Source: Pseudomonas sp. R84 (GTDB lineage: Bacteria; Pseudomonadota; Gammaproteobacteria; Pseudomonadales; Pseudomonadaceae). Taken from it: DNA of 64,000 nucleotides. Every line of letters begins with the position of its first letter. Position 1 is the first letter of the stretch. Both the position numbers and the translations under genes were made by a program. Below the pieces are notes generated by a model, which did not search any database, was not told the origin of the DNA, and saw nothing but the letters and a program-made list of their open reading frames with translations. The stretch is taken from positions 682,001-746,000 of the forward strand of contig NZ_CP019426.1 in assembly GCF_009834515.1 (NCBI RefSeq). The letters are read 5' to 3'. This document shows, one piece after another, positions 56,463 to 64,000 of this stretch.

Positions 56463-57833
56463 TCAAGTCGAGACCGACTCAGTCCGCCCAACGCGCGACA
56501 GCAGCAGGCGGTCAAGCAACCACACCACCACCAGCGAAGCCCCCACCAGCGGAAATATCGCCGCCAGCGCCAACATGATCACCACGCCGGTTTTCCATTT
56601 CGGCAGGTCATGCCGTAGCGGCGGTACGCCGAATTTGCCTTGCGGCCGACGCTTCCACCAGATCACCACGCCGCTGACGGCGCTGAGCAGAATCATCAGG
56701 CAGATCAGCAGCACGACGATCTGATTAAAGGTGCCGAACATTTTTCCTTCGTGGAGCATCACGCCAATTTCGGTGGCCCGCGCTACTGCGCCGTATTGCT
56801 CGAAACGCACATCGGCGAGGACCTTGCCGGTGTACTGATCGACATGCAGAGTCGCGTCGTTGCGCGGGTCATCGGCGAACACGGCGATGGTGAACACGCC
56901 GGTGGCAGTGATCGGCAGGGTGATGCTGTAACCCGGCTCGACCTTGCGCTGGGTGGCGATGTTTTGCACGTCTTGCAGGCTGATGGCGGGTGCTGCGGGG
57001 CCCGCGTTGGCGGCACCGTGGGCCATGTGCTCGGCGTGATCGCCGGACATCGGCATCGGCGTATTTTCCATCGCCCATGGCACGGTCTGGCGGGTGGCGG
57101 TGTTCAGGCTGCGCGCCTCGACGTCGGAGGTCGGCACGTTGTCCCACATCGCGGCCGGGAACACGTTCCACACTTGCGCATATTGCTTGCCCCAGAAACC
57201 GGTCCAGGTCATGCCGCTGAGCAACATTACCAGCAACAGTGTGGCCCCCCAGAACCCGGTGACCGCGTGCAGATCACGCCACAACACGCGGCCGCGACTG
57301 TTCAGGCGCGGCCACAGAATCCCCGCTGCCTGACCGCGGGGCCACCACAGGAACAGGCCGGACACGACCAGCACCACGCCCCAACCGGCAGCCATTTCGA
57401 TAAGACGGTCACCGACGGTGCCGATCATCAATTCACCGTGGATCGCGCGGGCGATGGCTTGCAGATTCTGCTTGGCATCCTGCTCGCCAAGGATGTCACC
57501 GTGGTATGGATCGACGAATACGTTGAGTTCGTGGCCGGCGTTCTTCACCACAAACTGTGCGCTGCGCTCGGCGTTGACCGGTGGCAGGTATTGGGTGACC
57601 TGGCCTTGTGGATAAGCGTTCTTGACCCGTTGCAACAGGTCATCGGCCGAGACGGTGTGATGACCGGCGGGGACGTTGAGCAGGCTGCTGTACATCAGTG
57701 AATCGAGCTGTGGTTTGAACAGATAAATGATGCCGGTCAGGGCCAGCATCACCATGAACGGGGCGACGAACAGGCCGGCGTAAAAATGCCAACGCCAGGC
57801 CAGGTTGTAGAAGTTCGGTTTGGGCTGTTTCAT
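56463..57833 (-). CDS. PepSY-domain inner membrane protein, copper/iron-uptake linked
   Basis: A 456-residue protein of the PepSY-TM family. The N-terminal helix (FYAGLFVAPFMVMLALTGIIYLF) and three later helices are visible, with a periplasmic Met/His-rich loop (MPMSGDHAEHMAHG). Such proteins accompany TonB-dependent receptors and may reduce or move metal across the inner membrane. ATG 57833 has GGAG upstream. It is read in the same direction as the copper receptor gene 120 bp upstream, across a REP-type pair. Confidence 0.88.
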   Translation of the reverse strand: MKQPKPNFYNLAWRWHFYAGLFVAPFMVMLALTGIIYLFKPQLDSLMYSSLLNVPAGHHTVSADDLLQRVKNAYPQGQVTQYLPPVNAERSAQFVVKNAGHELNVFVDPYHGDILGEQDAKQNLQAIARAIHGELMIGTVGDRLIEMAAGWGVVLVVSGLFLWWPRGQAAGILWPRLNSRGRVLWRDLHAVTGFWGATLLLVMLLSGMTWTGFWGKQYAQVWNVFPAAMWDNVPTSDVEARSLNTATRQTVPWAMENTPMPMSGDHAEHMAHGAANAGPAAPAISLQDVQNIATQRKVEPGYSITLPITATGVFTIAVFADDPRNDATLHVDQYTGKVLADVRFEQYGAVARATEIGVMLHEGKMFGTFNQIVVLLICLMILLSAVSGVVIWWKRRPQGKFGVPPLRHDLPKWKTGVVIMLALAAIFPLVGASLVVVWLLDRLLLSRVGRTESVST

Positions 57834-57865
57834 CACGTGTGCTCCGCTTGGCGAATTTTTTAGAG

Positions 57866-57943
57866 CAAAAGATCGCAGCCTTCGGCAGCTCCTACAGGGT
57901 TTACGCGCTCCCATGTAGGAGCTGGCGCAGCCTGCGATCTTTT
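57866..57943. repeat. REP pair, GGCAGCTCCTACA family
   Basis: AAAAGATCGCAGCCTTCGGCAG and its inverted partner ending GATCTTTT; same family as the one split by the IS110 element. Confidence 0.88.
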
Positions 57944-57953
57944 GACTTTTTTT

Positions 57954-60074
57954 TTAGAAACTCATGTCGACCTTGGTCCAGAGCGTGCGCCCCGGTTCAT
58001 TGATCGCTTGCGGGTCATTGGCCGGGTAGCCGAACCCGGCGTTGCCCGCCAGGTTCAGGTGTTCGGCGTAAGCCTTGCCGAACAGGTTGTCGACGCCGCT
58101 GCTGACCTTCCAGTTCTTGTTGATCCGATAGGCACCGTTCAGCGAGAACACGCCGAAGCCGGAACTCTTGTCGTAATCCTTGCCGACCACGTTGCCCTTG
58201 TTCTGGTCGATACGGTTTTGCGCGGCAACCACCCTCCACAGTGCGCCAGCGCTCCAGCTGTCTTCGGTATAGGTCAGACCGAAGCGTGCATCCAGTGGCG
58301 GCATTTGCGGCAGGGCCGAACCGTCGCTGCTGTTCTTGCCCCAGGCGTAGGCCAGGGTCGCATCGGCTTTCCAGTGGTCGGTGAGTCTGTAGGCGGCACC
58401 GAGTTCACCACCCATGATTCGCGCGTCGATGTTTTCGGCGCGCGAGGTGCTCATGCCCATCATCCCGGGCGTGTAATCAAAGAGGATGTAATCGCGCACC
58501 ACGCCGATATAACCCGAGGCCCAGGCTTCGAGGTCGGCGCTCTTGTAGTTCACGCCAAAATCGAACTGAGTGGTCTTTTCCGGTTTGATCGAATCGAACG
58601 CGTTGACCGATCCTGCTGGGCCGGACTTGGGCGAAAACAGCTCCCAGTAATCCGGGAAGCGTTGCGCGTGGCCCAAACCTGCATAGAGCGTGGTCGGGCT
58701 GTCGGCAAGATCATGCTCGTAGCGGATGAAACCACTCGGCAGGGTGTCTGCGCGGGTGGCGTCGGCGGTCGGGTTCGGGCGAGTCATCATTCCCGAGCCA
58801 GTGGTCTGTCGGTAATCCTTGGCCGAGGCACGGTCGACGCGGGCGCCGCTGATCAGCCGGTCGCGGTCGGCGGCGTACCAGGTCATCTCGCTGAACACGC
58901 CGTAGTTATGGAAATCGGCGTCCTTGCTGTACGGCTGATCCTTGTAGGTGTCGATGCCCATGCCGCTGCGCTGACGGTGTTCGTTGGTCTGCGCATCGAG
59001 GCCGGTGATCAGTTGAATATCAGCCCAGCGCCAGGTCGCCTTGATCCGTGCGCCGAGGGTGCGGCGGTCGACGTTGGACGCCATCGGCCCCGACATCATG
59101 CCGGTGCCGGACGGCGTGCGCAGGGTGTAGTTGTCCATGACGTGGTCGGCGTAGTTGTAGTAGACCTGCGCTTCGAGTTTCTCCAGCACGTCGGTGATGT
59201 TGGATTTTTCGAAACGCAGGCCGAGGCTTTCACGCAAGAACTGCGAACCATCCATGCCGCGTCCCGCGTAGCGTGCTTCGCCATCACCCTTGCCGGCGGT
59301 CAGTTCGATCAGGGTGTCGGCGTCCGGTGTCCAGCCGACGGCGATATCGCCGTTCCACTTGTCGTAGCGCGAGGCGACGATGTCGTTGTTGCCGTCACGG
59401 TAATCGTCGGAATGCGCGGTGTTGCCGATCACTCGCACGTAACCCAACGGCCCGCCGGCAGCGGCGTCGACGACCTTGTCGAAGCGTCCGTGGGAGCCGA
59501 CAAGGATGCTTGCGTTTACCCGTGTGCCGAGTTCGCCGAAGCTCTCCGGTTCACGGTCAAACAGCACCGTACCCGCCGACGCGCCCGGGCCCCAAAGCAC
59601 GGTTTGCGGGCCTTTGATCACCGTAAGTTTGTCGTAGGTTTCCGGCGAGATGTACGAGGTCGGCGCATCCATCCGACCCGGGCAGGCACCGAGCATCATG
59701 CTGCCGTTGGTGAGGATGTTCAGGCGTGAGCCGAACATGCCGCGCAGCACCGGATCGCCGTTGGTGCCGCCATTGCGCACCAGTGCGAAGCCGGGAATAG
59801 TCTTCAGATAATCGCCGCCGTCGCTGGCCGGCACCGGTTGGCGCGGGTCTTTTGGATTGGTGACGATGGTCAGCGGCGAGCTCGGGGCGATTGCGGTAAT
59901 TACCGTCGGGCTGAGTTCTTCGTTGTGCGCGGCGTGATCATCGGCCAGCGCCAGCGGGGACAGCAGTACGCCGCAAAGGACGGCGGTAGCGTGCCTGAAA
60001 CGAATCCGCGACTCGTTCAAAGCGAAGGACGCCGGGGCAGTGCCCGAGCGTGAAACAGCAGCAAACCTGGACAT
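57954..60074 (-). CDS. oprC: TonB-dependent copper receptor, OprC type
   Basis: A 706-residue outer membrane receptor with a long signal region, a plug (TVITAIAPSSPLTIVTNP) and a 22-strand barrel ending in Phe. Cys131 and Met135 (CPGRM) plus His311 and Met313 (DHVMD) reproduce the CxxxM-HxM copper site of P. aeruginosa OprC, with the same 180-residue spacing between Cys and His. ATG 60074 has GGAAA upstream; an earlier ATG at 60086 is possible. It imports copper across the outer membrane using TonB. Confidence 0.92.
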   Translation of the reverse strand: MSRFAAVSRSGTAPASFALNESRIRFRHATAVLCGVLLSPLALADDHAAHNEELSPTVITAIAPSSPLTIVTNPKDPRQPVPASDGGDYLKTIPGFALVRNGGTNGDPVLRGMFGSRLNILTNGSMMLGACPGRMDAPTSYISPETYDKLTVIKGPQTVLWGPGASAGTVLFDREPESFGELGTRVNASILVGSHGRFDKVVDAAAGGPLGYVRVIGNTAHSDDYRDGNNDIVASRYDKWNGDIAVGWTPDADTLIELTAGKGDGEARYAGRGMDGSQFLRESLGLRFEKSNITDVLEKLEAQVYYNYADHVMDNYTLRTPSGTGMMSGPMASNVDRRTLGARIKATWRWADIQLITGLDAQTNEHRQRSGMGIDTYKDQPYSKDADFHNYGVFSEMTWYAADRDRLISGARVDRASAKDYRQTTGSGMMTRPNPTADATRADTLPSGFIRYEHDLADSPTTLYAGLGHAQRFPDYWELFSPKSGPAGSVNAFDSIKPEKTTQFDFGVNYKSADLEAWASGYIGVVRDYILFDYTPGMMGMSTSRAENIDARIMGGELGAAYRLTDHWKADATLAYAWGKNSSDGSALPQMPPLDARFGLTYTEDSWSAGALWRVVAAQNRIDQNKGNVVGKDYDKSSGFGVFSLNGAYRINKNWKVSSGVDNLFGKAYAEHLNLAGNAGFGYPANDPQAINEPGRTLWTKVDMSF

Positions 60075-60158
60075 GACAATTTCCATCAAACAGTCGTAAA
60101 CGACACGGCCGGCAGCCTGAGGCTGTCTTCTCAACCGTGTGCAATCAAAGGTGCGTGT

Positions 60159-60605
60159 TTACGCTGCGATGGGCGGGGCGCGACTGCGGGCGCCGGGGAA
60201 GAAGGGTTGCCGGGCGTGGCCCAGGCGCGGGGAGGGCGGGGTGAAGGTGTTCAGCGGCGGGATGTTGAAGGCGACAAAATCGCCGGCTCCGGTCAGTGCC
60301 GGGCAATTGAACAGCAGGCTGCAATAGCCGCACTTTTCCCACAGCACGTGGTGCGAGGATTGCGGCGGGCAGTGTTCGGCATTCGATTTCGCCTCATGCC
60401 CAGAGTGATCCATGCCCAGCATGTCCATCGACATGTCCATGCTCATCGGCATCGAAGTCGAGGCGTGTTGATCCATCGGCATCGACTGAGAAATCAGTGG
60501 GCCGATGAAGATCATCAACATGGCGAACAGGGCGATCCAGCTGCCGCGAGTCAGGTGTCGAGTCTGACGGCGTTGCAGTGGCGGCCTGGCGCTCAGCGGG
60601 CGCAT
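60159..60605 (-). CDS. DUF2946-type Met/His-rich protein
   Basis: A 148-residue protein with one N-terminal hydrophobic helix (WIALFAMLMIFIGPLI), a Met-rich stretch (MSMDMSMDMLGMDHSGHE) and a C-terminal CGYCSLLFNCP motif. Met/His/Cys richness suits Cu(I) binding. It lies between the copper receptor and PCu(A)C genes. ATG 60605 has no strong ribosome binding site. The function is inferred from context only. Confidence 0.82.
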   Translation of the reverse strand: MRPLSARPPLQRRQTRHLTRGSWIALFAMLMIFIGPLISQSMPMDQHASTSMPMSMDMSMDMLGMDHSGHEAKSNAEHCPPQSSHHVLWEKCGYCSLLFNCPALTGAGDFVAFNIPPLNTFTPPSPRLGHARQPFFPGARSRAPPIAA

Positions 60606-60626
60606 GGGCGGAGTCTGCCGGAGGGC

Positions 60627-61106
60627 TTACTGAGCGTGCGCGTGGGCCTGCGTGGTTTCCGGCGGTTTCTTCTGCACCGAGACTTCGACGGTGACGTCAC
60701 CGGCCTTCTCGAAATGCATCGTCAGCGGGAAGCGTTTGCCGTCGCTGAGCAGGCTGCGATCAGGCGGGTTGAGCAGCATCACGTGATAGGCCATCGGCGC
60801 AAACGTCACGTTGCCGCCAGCCGGGATGGCCACGCTCGGCACTTGCTGCATTTTCATCAAGTCGCCCTGCATGACGTGTTCGTGCAGTTGCGCTTCTGGA
60901 GCAATCGGCGAGTCGACGCTGACCAGGCGGTCGTCCGTCTTGCCTCCGTTGTGAATGACGAAGTAGGCGGCAACGGTGGGCGCATTCGGCGGCAACTCTT
61001 GCGACCACGGATGGGCGATTTCCAGCTCGCCCACCTTGTATTCGTGAGCATGGGCAAAGCACGCCGGCAACAACAGCGCAGCGACGACGATGAATTTGTT
61101 CAACAT
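60627..61106 (-). CDS. Periplasmic copper chaperone PCu(A)C
   Basis: A 159-residue exported chaperone with a signal peptide of about 20 residues. The copper motif H-X10-M-X21-H-X-M fits exactly: LHEHVMQGDLMKM then AYHVM. PCu(A)C proteins deliver Cu(I) to cytochrome oxidase or other periplasmic targets. A His-rich tail (QAHAHAQ) adds metal ligands. ATG 61106 has TGGAGA upstream. Confidence 0.94.
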   Translation of the reverse strand: MLNKFIVVAALLLPACFAHAHEYKVGELEIAHPWSQELPPNAPTVAAYFVIHNGGKTDDRLVSVDSPIAPEAQLHEHVMQGDLMKMQQVPSVAIPAGGNVTFAPMAYHVMLLNPPDRSLLSDGKRFPLTMHFEKAGDVTVEVSVQKKPPETTQAHAHAQ

Positions 61107-61154
61107 GGCAGTTCTCCAGAACGGTTTGAAACGCAGGTCAATTGCGCGAACAAA

Positions 61155-61553
61155 TCAAACCAGAGGGGAAGCGCGGGGATTGAGACTCGGCCATTGCTGG
61201 CGCGGCGTGGGCGTTTGCAGCAAGGCGGGCGCCACGCTGCGATTGCTTTCATAGCGGGCGAAATACAGCTGCGGCGAATGCCCCGGCAGCGCCACCAACG
61301 GCGCAGAACCCGAGCAGCACCAGCAATGCTGCATGTTCGAATGAGTGTCGTTGTTCGGGGCCTTCTGATCGGTGGCGCCGATGTTGATCGCCACCATCTT
61401 CGTCCCGCTACCGGTGCAGAAACTGCTCCAGAGCAATTGCTCGGCCGGTGAACTGGCCGCCTGCGCCATCGCCCCGGTCATCGGCATGGCGAGCATGTTG
61501 AACAGCACTGCAAAGCAGGCGATCCAGGCAATTGCCAGCCGGTGTCGGTTCAT
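61155..61553 (-). CDS. DUF2946-family protein with CWCC motif
   Basis: A 132-residue protein with a signal-like N-terminal helix and the conserved MQHCWCCSGSAPLVALPGH core of DUF2946. First gene of the copper set (DUF2946, pcuAC, DUF2946, oprC, PepSY), all on the minus strand. No function is established; metal binding by the Cys cluster is inferred. Confidence 0.84.
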   Translation of the reverse strand: MNRHRLAIAWIACFAVLFNMLAMPMTGAMAQAASSPAEQLLWSSFCTGSGTKMVAINIGATDQKAPNNDTHSNMQHCWCCSGSAPLVALPGHSPQLYFARYESNRSVAPALLQTPTPRQQWPSLNPRASPLV

Positions 61554-61665
61554 GGGACAGATCCATTGGGTGGGCGATCAGGCGCGGCTATTTAGCCTGA
61601 TCAGGGCCGATAAGTAAAAAAGCGTCGTGCGGTTTGGTGTCGCAGCGAACTCTTCAATTACTCAC

Positions 61666-61989
61666 TCAATTCACGGGTACGGCATGAACTTGCATATCTA
61701 CACCAAGCGTAGCGCGGATTACCGAAAATATTTTGGCCAGGTTGTCCATGCTCGGATTGCCTTTGGCTGAAAGCATTCGATGCAAGCTTTTACTCGGCTT
61801 TTCGGTCTCCCTCGCGAGCTCTTCGAAGCCGACAGTCGCATTGACGAGGTCGCGCAGAATTATTCTGGCCATTTCTGGCTCGCCATTCAGGAACAGAGTT
61901 GCGGCCTCATCCAGTAATGCTTGAGCAAACTCAGGGTCACGTTGGGCGCGTTCTGCGATTGAATGTTTGTAGCTTCGAGTGAGAACCAT
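61666..61989 (-). CDS. Type II antitoxin, HTH domain (HI1420/HigA-like)
   Basis: A 107-residue protein. The C-terminal Xre-type helix-turn-helix reads VGFEELARETEKPSKSLHRMLSAKGNPSMDNLAKIF. This is the antidote of RelE/ParE-type modules in which the toxin gene is first. ATG 61989 has GGAGG six bases upstream, inside the end of the toxin frame, so translation is coupled. It seems intact, while its partner is broken. Confidence 0.87.
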   Translation of the reverse strand: MVLTRSYKHSIAERAQRDPEFAQALLDEAATLFLNGEPEMARIILRDLVNATVGFEELARETEKPSKSLHRMLSAKGNPSMDNLAKIFSVIRATLGVDMQVHAVPVN

Positions 61990-61992
61990 CAA

Positions 61993-62327
61993 TTACCTCC
62001 GGTTCTGTTCAGCTTTTTTCCGAATTCGGAATTCGGCTATCAAGGCTTTCGCCTGTTTGATGTCTTTCTTTTGAGTCGATTTGTCGCCGCCACCAAACAA
62101 AATGATCAGACGTTTTCCTTCTTGTATCAGGTAGATCCGGTAACCTGGTCCCCAATTGATTTTGTATTCACCCAAGCCATCGAACATTTGATATTGGAAG
62201 TATTGCCCAATTCCAACCTGACCATGGCATTTGAGACCTTCAGTGCCGCCTGCACGCTCAAAGTGGAGATCCACCGACCAAATGGGCTTGATTCGTCTTC
62301 TTGTAGATATTCTTCGAGTGTGATCAC
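61993..62327 (-). pseudogene. RelE/ParE-family toxin, frameshifted
   Basis: The N-terminal half (from GTG 62327: VITLEEYLQEDESSPFGRW to LELGNTSNIK) and the C-terminal half (MFDGLGEYKINWGPGYRIYL to the stop) lie in different frames. Homologues read ...SNVKWFDGIGEYKINWGPG; here one G appears lost after AAATG near 62184-62187. The C-terminal catalytic half therefore cannot be made in frame from the normal start. A sequencing error or slippage is possible but not shown. Confidence 0.82.
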
Positions 62328-62383
62328 GACTAGCCCTGAAGGTAACAAATAGGTTACTTATCATGCAAGCTGTGGATCTTGCC

Positions 62384-63109
62384 TTATGAGGTGAACTCCG
62401 CCAACGCAGCAAGTGTTTCTGGAAGCGACAGAAGCTCGCGATCAACCTCTGGCAACCCCGGCCGCTTCAACACCAGCACCGGCACCCCACGCTCGCGCGC
62501 CACTTCCAGCTTCGGCTCGGTGGCGGTGCTGCCGCTGTTCTTGCTGATCAACACATCAATCTGCCGCCGCTCGAACAGCGCTCGCTCATCCTCCAGCAGA
62601 AACGGCCCGCGTGCGCCGATCACTTCGCAGCGTTCGTTGCCGGGGTAGACGTCGAGCGCGCGCAGGGTCCAGAACTGTTCCGCAGGGATCTCATCGAGGT
62701 GTTGCAGCGGTTCACGGCCGAGGGTGAACAGTGGACGGCGGAAAGGCTTGAGGGCAGCGATCAGCTCGGCCCAGTCGCTGACTTCACGCCAATCATCACC
62801 GGGCTGCGGCTGCCATGCCGGGCGGCGCAAAGCCCAGCAGGGGATGTCGGTCAGTCGCGCGGCGGTCGCGGCGTTCTGGCTGATCTGTGCGGCATAGGGA
62901 TGCGTGGCGTCGAGCAACAGCTCGATGCCTGCGTCACGAATGAATTGCGCCAGACCCTCAGCGCCACCGTAACCACCGACGCGGACCTGACAGGTCAGAT
63001 CCGTCGGCACCCGACCAACACCGGCGAGGCTGTAGATATGTTCTGGCCCAAGCGTGCGGGCAATCGCCAGTGCCTCAGTGACGCCGCCGAGCAGCAAAAT
63101 CCGCTTCAT
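62384..63109 (-). CDS. cobK: Precorrin-6A reductase
   Basis: A 241-residue cobalamin biosynthesis enzyme using NADPH to reduce precorrin-6A. The N-terminal nucleotide fold [32 protein letters not shown] and the C-terminal [21 protein letters not shown] are typical. Its ATG 63109 overlaps the cbiD stop (ATGA), so it is translated from the same mRNA. Confidence 0.95.
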   Translation of the reverse strand: MKRILLLGGVTEALAIARTLGPEHIYSLAGVGRVPTDLTCQVRVGGYGGAEGLAQFIRDAGIELLLDATHPYAAQISQNAATAARLTDIPCWALRRPAWQPQPGDDWREVSDWAELIAALKPFRRPLFTLGREPLQHLDEIPAEQFWTLRALDVYPGNERCEVIGARGPFLLEDERALFERRQIDVLISKNSGSTATEPKLEVARERGVPVLVLKRPGLPEVDRELLSLPETLAALAEFTS

Positions 63110-64000
63110 GCAAAACCTCCGGCATGCCCGACAATCCCGCCCTGACGATCAATTGCAAACACCTCGACCTGCACCTGCGCGGGCACCACGCTGCGAGCGA
63201 AATTCAAGGCATGGCGGCAGACCTCATCACCGAGGCCAACCCCCGCCGCACTGGCCATGGCCAGCGCCTGCTGACTGGTATTGGCCTCACGAATGCCTTG
63301 CTGCAATGCCTCGTCGGCGCCAATCGCCGCGGCCCAGTCAGCCAGTTGCGGCAGGTCGATGCTCGAATGCCGCGAGTGCAGGTCCATGTGCCCGGCGGCC
63401 AGTTTGCTGATCTTGCCGAAGCCGCCGCACAGGCTGAGTTTATCCACAGGCACTTTGCGCAGATGCTTGAGCACCGCGCCGACGAAGTCGCCCATTTCGA
63501 TCAGGGCGATTTCCGGCAGGTTGTAGACCCGGCGCATGGTGTCTTCGCTGGCATTGCCGGTGCACGCGGCGATGTGCAGATAACCATTGGTTTTCGCCAC
63601 ATCGATGCCTTGATGGATCGAGGCGATGTAAGCCGCGCAGGAAAATGGCCGGACGATGCCGCTGGTGCCGAGGATCGACAAACCGCCAAGAATGCCCAGC
63701 CGTGGATTCATGGTTTTCAGCGCCAGCGCTTCGCCGCCCTCGACGTTGACCGTGACGTCGAAGCCGCCGGCATAACCGGTTTCGGTGGCAAGCAGTGTCA
63801 GGTGATCACTGATCATCTTGCGTGGCACCGGGTTGATTGCCGGCTCGCCGACACCCAGCACCAGTCCCGGCCGCGTTACGGTGCCCACGCCGGCGCCGGC
63901 ATTGAAACGAATCCCCGGTTCACTCAAAAGCCGAACCCGCGAATAAAGCAGCGCACCGTGGGTCACGTCCGGATCGTCGCCGGCATCCTTGATCGTCCCG
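63106..64000 (-). CDS. cbiD: Cobalt-precorrin-5B C1-methyltransferase CbiD (5' partial)
   Basis: The frame is open at the right edge; the visible 297 codons correspond to the C-terminal four-fifths of a roughly 365-residue protein. The segment [14 protein letters not shown] at the very edge, then [23 protein letters not shown] and [13 protein letters not shown], are the family motifs. It methylates C-1 of the corrin ring in the early-insertion (anaerobic-type) or hybrid pathway. Its pairing with cobK is normal in pseudomonads. Confidence 0.95.
   Translation of the reverse strand, partial: GTIKDAGDDPDVTHGALLYSRVRLLSEPGIRFNAGAGVGTVTRPGLVLGVGEPAINPVPRKMISDHLTLLATETGYAGGFDVTVNVEGGEALALKTMNPRLGILGGLSILGTSGIVRPFSCAAYIASIHQGIDVAKTNGYLHIAACTGNASEDTMRRVYNLPEIALIEMGDFVGAVLKHLRKVPVDKLSLCGGFGKISKLAAGHMDLHSRHSSIDLPQLADWAAAIGADEALQQGIREANTSQQALAMASAAGVGLGDEVCRHALNFARSVVPAQVQVEVFAIDRQGGIVGHAGGFA

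Noticed and set aside
57942..59729. 595-codon plus-strand frame opposite oprC
   Set aside because: Shadow frame; the opposite strand has the full TonB receptor with its copper motif.

Overview
The window looks like chromosomal DNA of a fluorescent Pseudomonas (P. fluorescens group). It is GC-rich. Many genes follow the order I know from P. aeruginosa PAO1: pncB-nadE-azurin-LOG, desT-ureE-ureF-ureG, and urtABCDE-ureD-ureA-GNAT-ureB-ureC. Almost every intergenic gap carries a Pseudomonas-type REP pair. No tRNA, rRNA, prophage or CRISPR array was seen.

Layout. 1-3256: a circularly permuted ATP-grasp/alpha-E protein (5' end outside the window) and a transglutaminase. 3468-7349: a small lysine-rich protein, a LOG-family hydrolase, azurin, and the NAD salvage pair nadE/pncB. 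7563-11493: a LysR regulator diverging from amaB/amaA (lysine/pipecolate catabolism). 11862-17036: the braCDEFG branched-chain amino acid ABC transporter. 17203-17875: a non-coding stretch rich in DnaA-box-like 9-mers. 17876-20965: a YdfG-like reductase, a CDF transporter and an AGE-family isomerase. 21147-25100: urease accessory genes hupE/ureJ-ureG-ureF-ureE, desT and an exported 14-residue-repeat protein. 25486-31257: AsmA-like protein, ferritin-like protein, LysR regulator, a nonsense-mutated azoreductase, an SMR pump and a lipase. 31289-32570: an IS110-family element. 32649-36139: EamA exporter, AraC regulator, PsiF, AI-2E/PerM. 36259-39098: an Hsp70-like protein, cbpA and cbpM. 39304-40710: a SET-like, effector-like accessory protein. 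40771-51229: urease structural genes and the urtABCDE urea transporter. 51540-56396: a giant protein of seven related modules. 56463-61553: a copper-uptake set (PepSY membrane protein, OprC-type receptor, PCu(A)C chaperone, two DUF2946 proteins). 61666-62327: an antitoxin with a frameshifted toxin. 62384-64000: cobK and the 3' part of cbiD.

A nitrogen theme links distant parts. The genes for urea uptake (urt), urea hydrolysis (ure) and branched-chain amino acid uptake (bra) each have a sigma-54 -24/-12 promoter match ahead of the first gene (braC, ureE, urtA). TGGTGC/GCACCA half-site pairs lie upstream of each, as expected for NtrC-type control.

The most striking find is the IS110-family element. 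It sits exactly in the CT of a REP sequence. Its 5' non-coding region contains, in the right order, short segments matching both target halves and both donor halves, as in a bridge RNA. Joining its two ends would create a -35/-10 promoter with a 17-bp spacer. The other main novelty candidates are the 1618-residue seven-module protein, the SET-like protein and the DnaA-box-rich gap.
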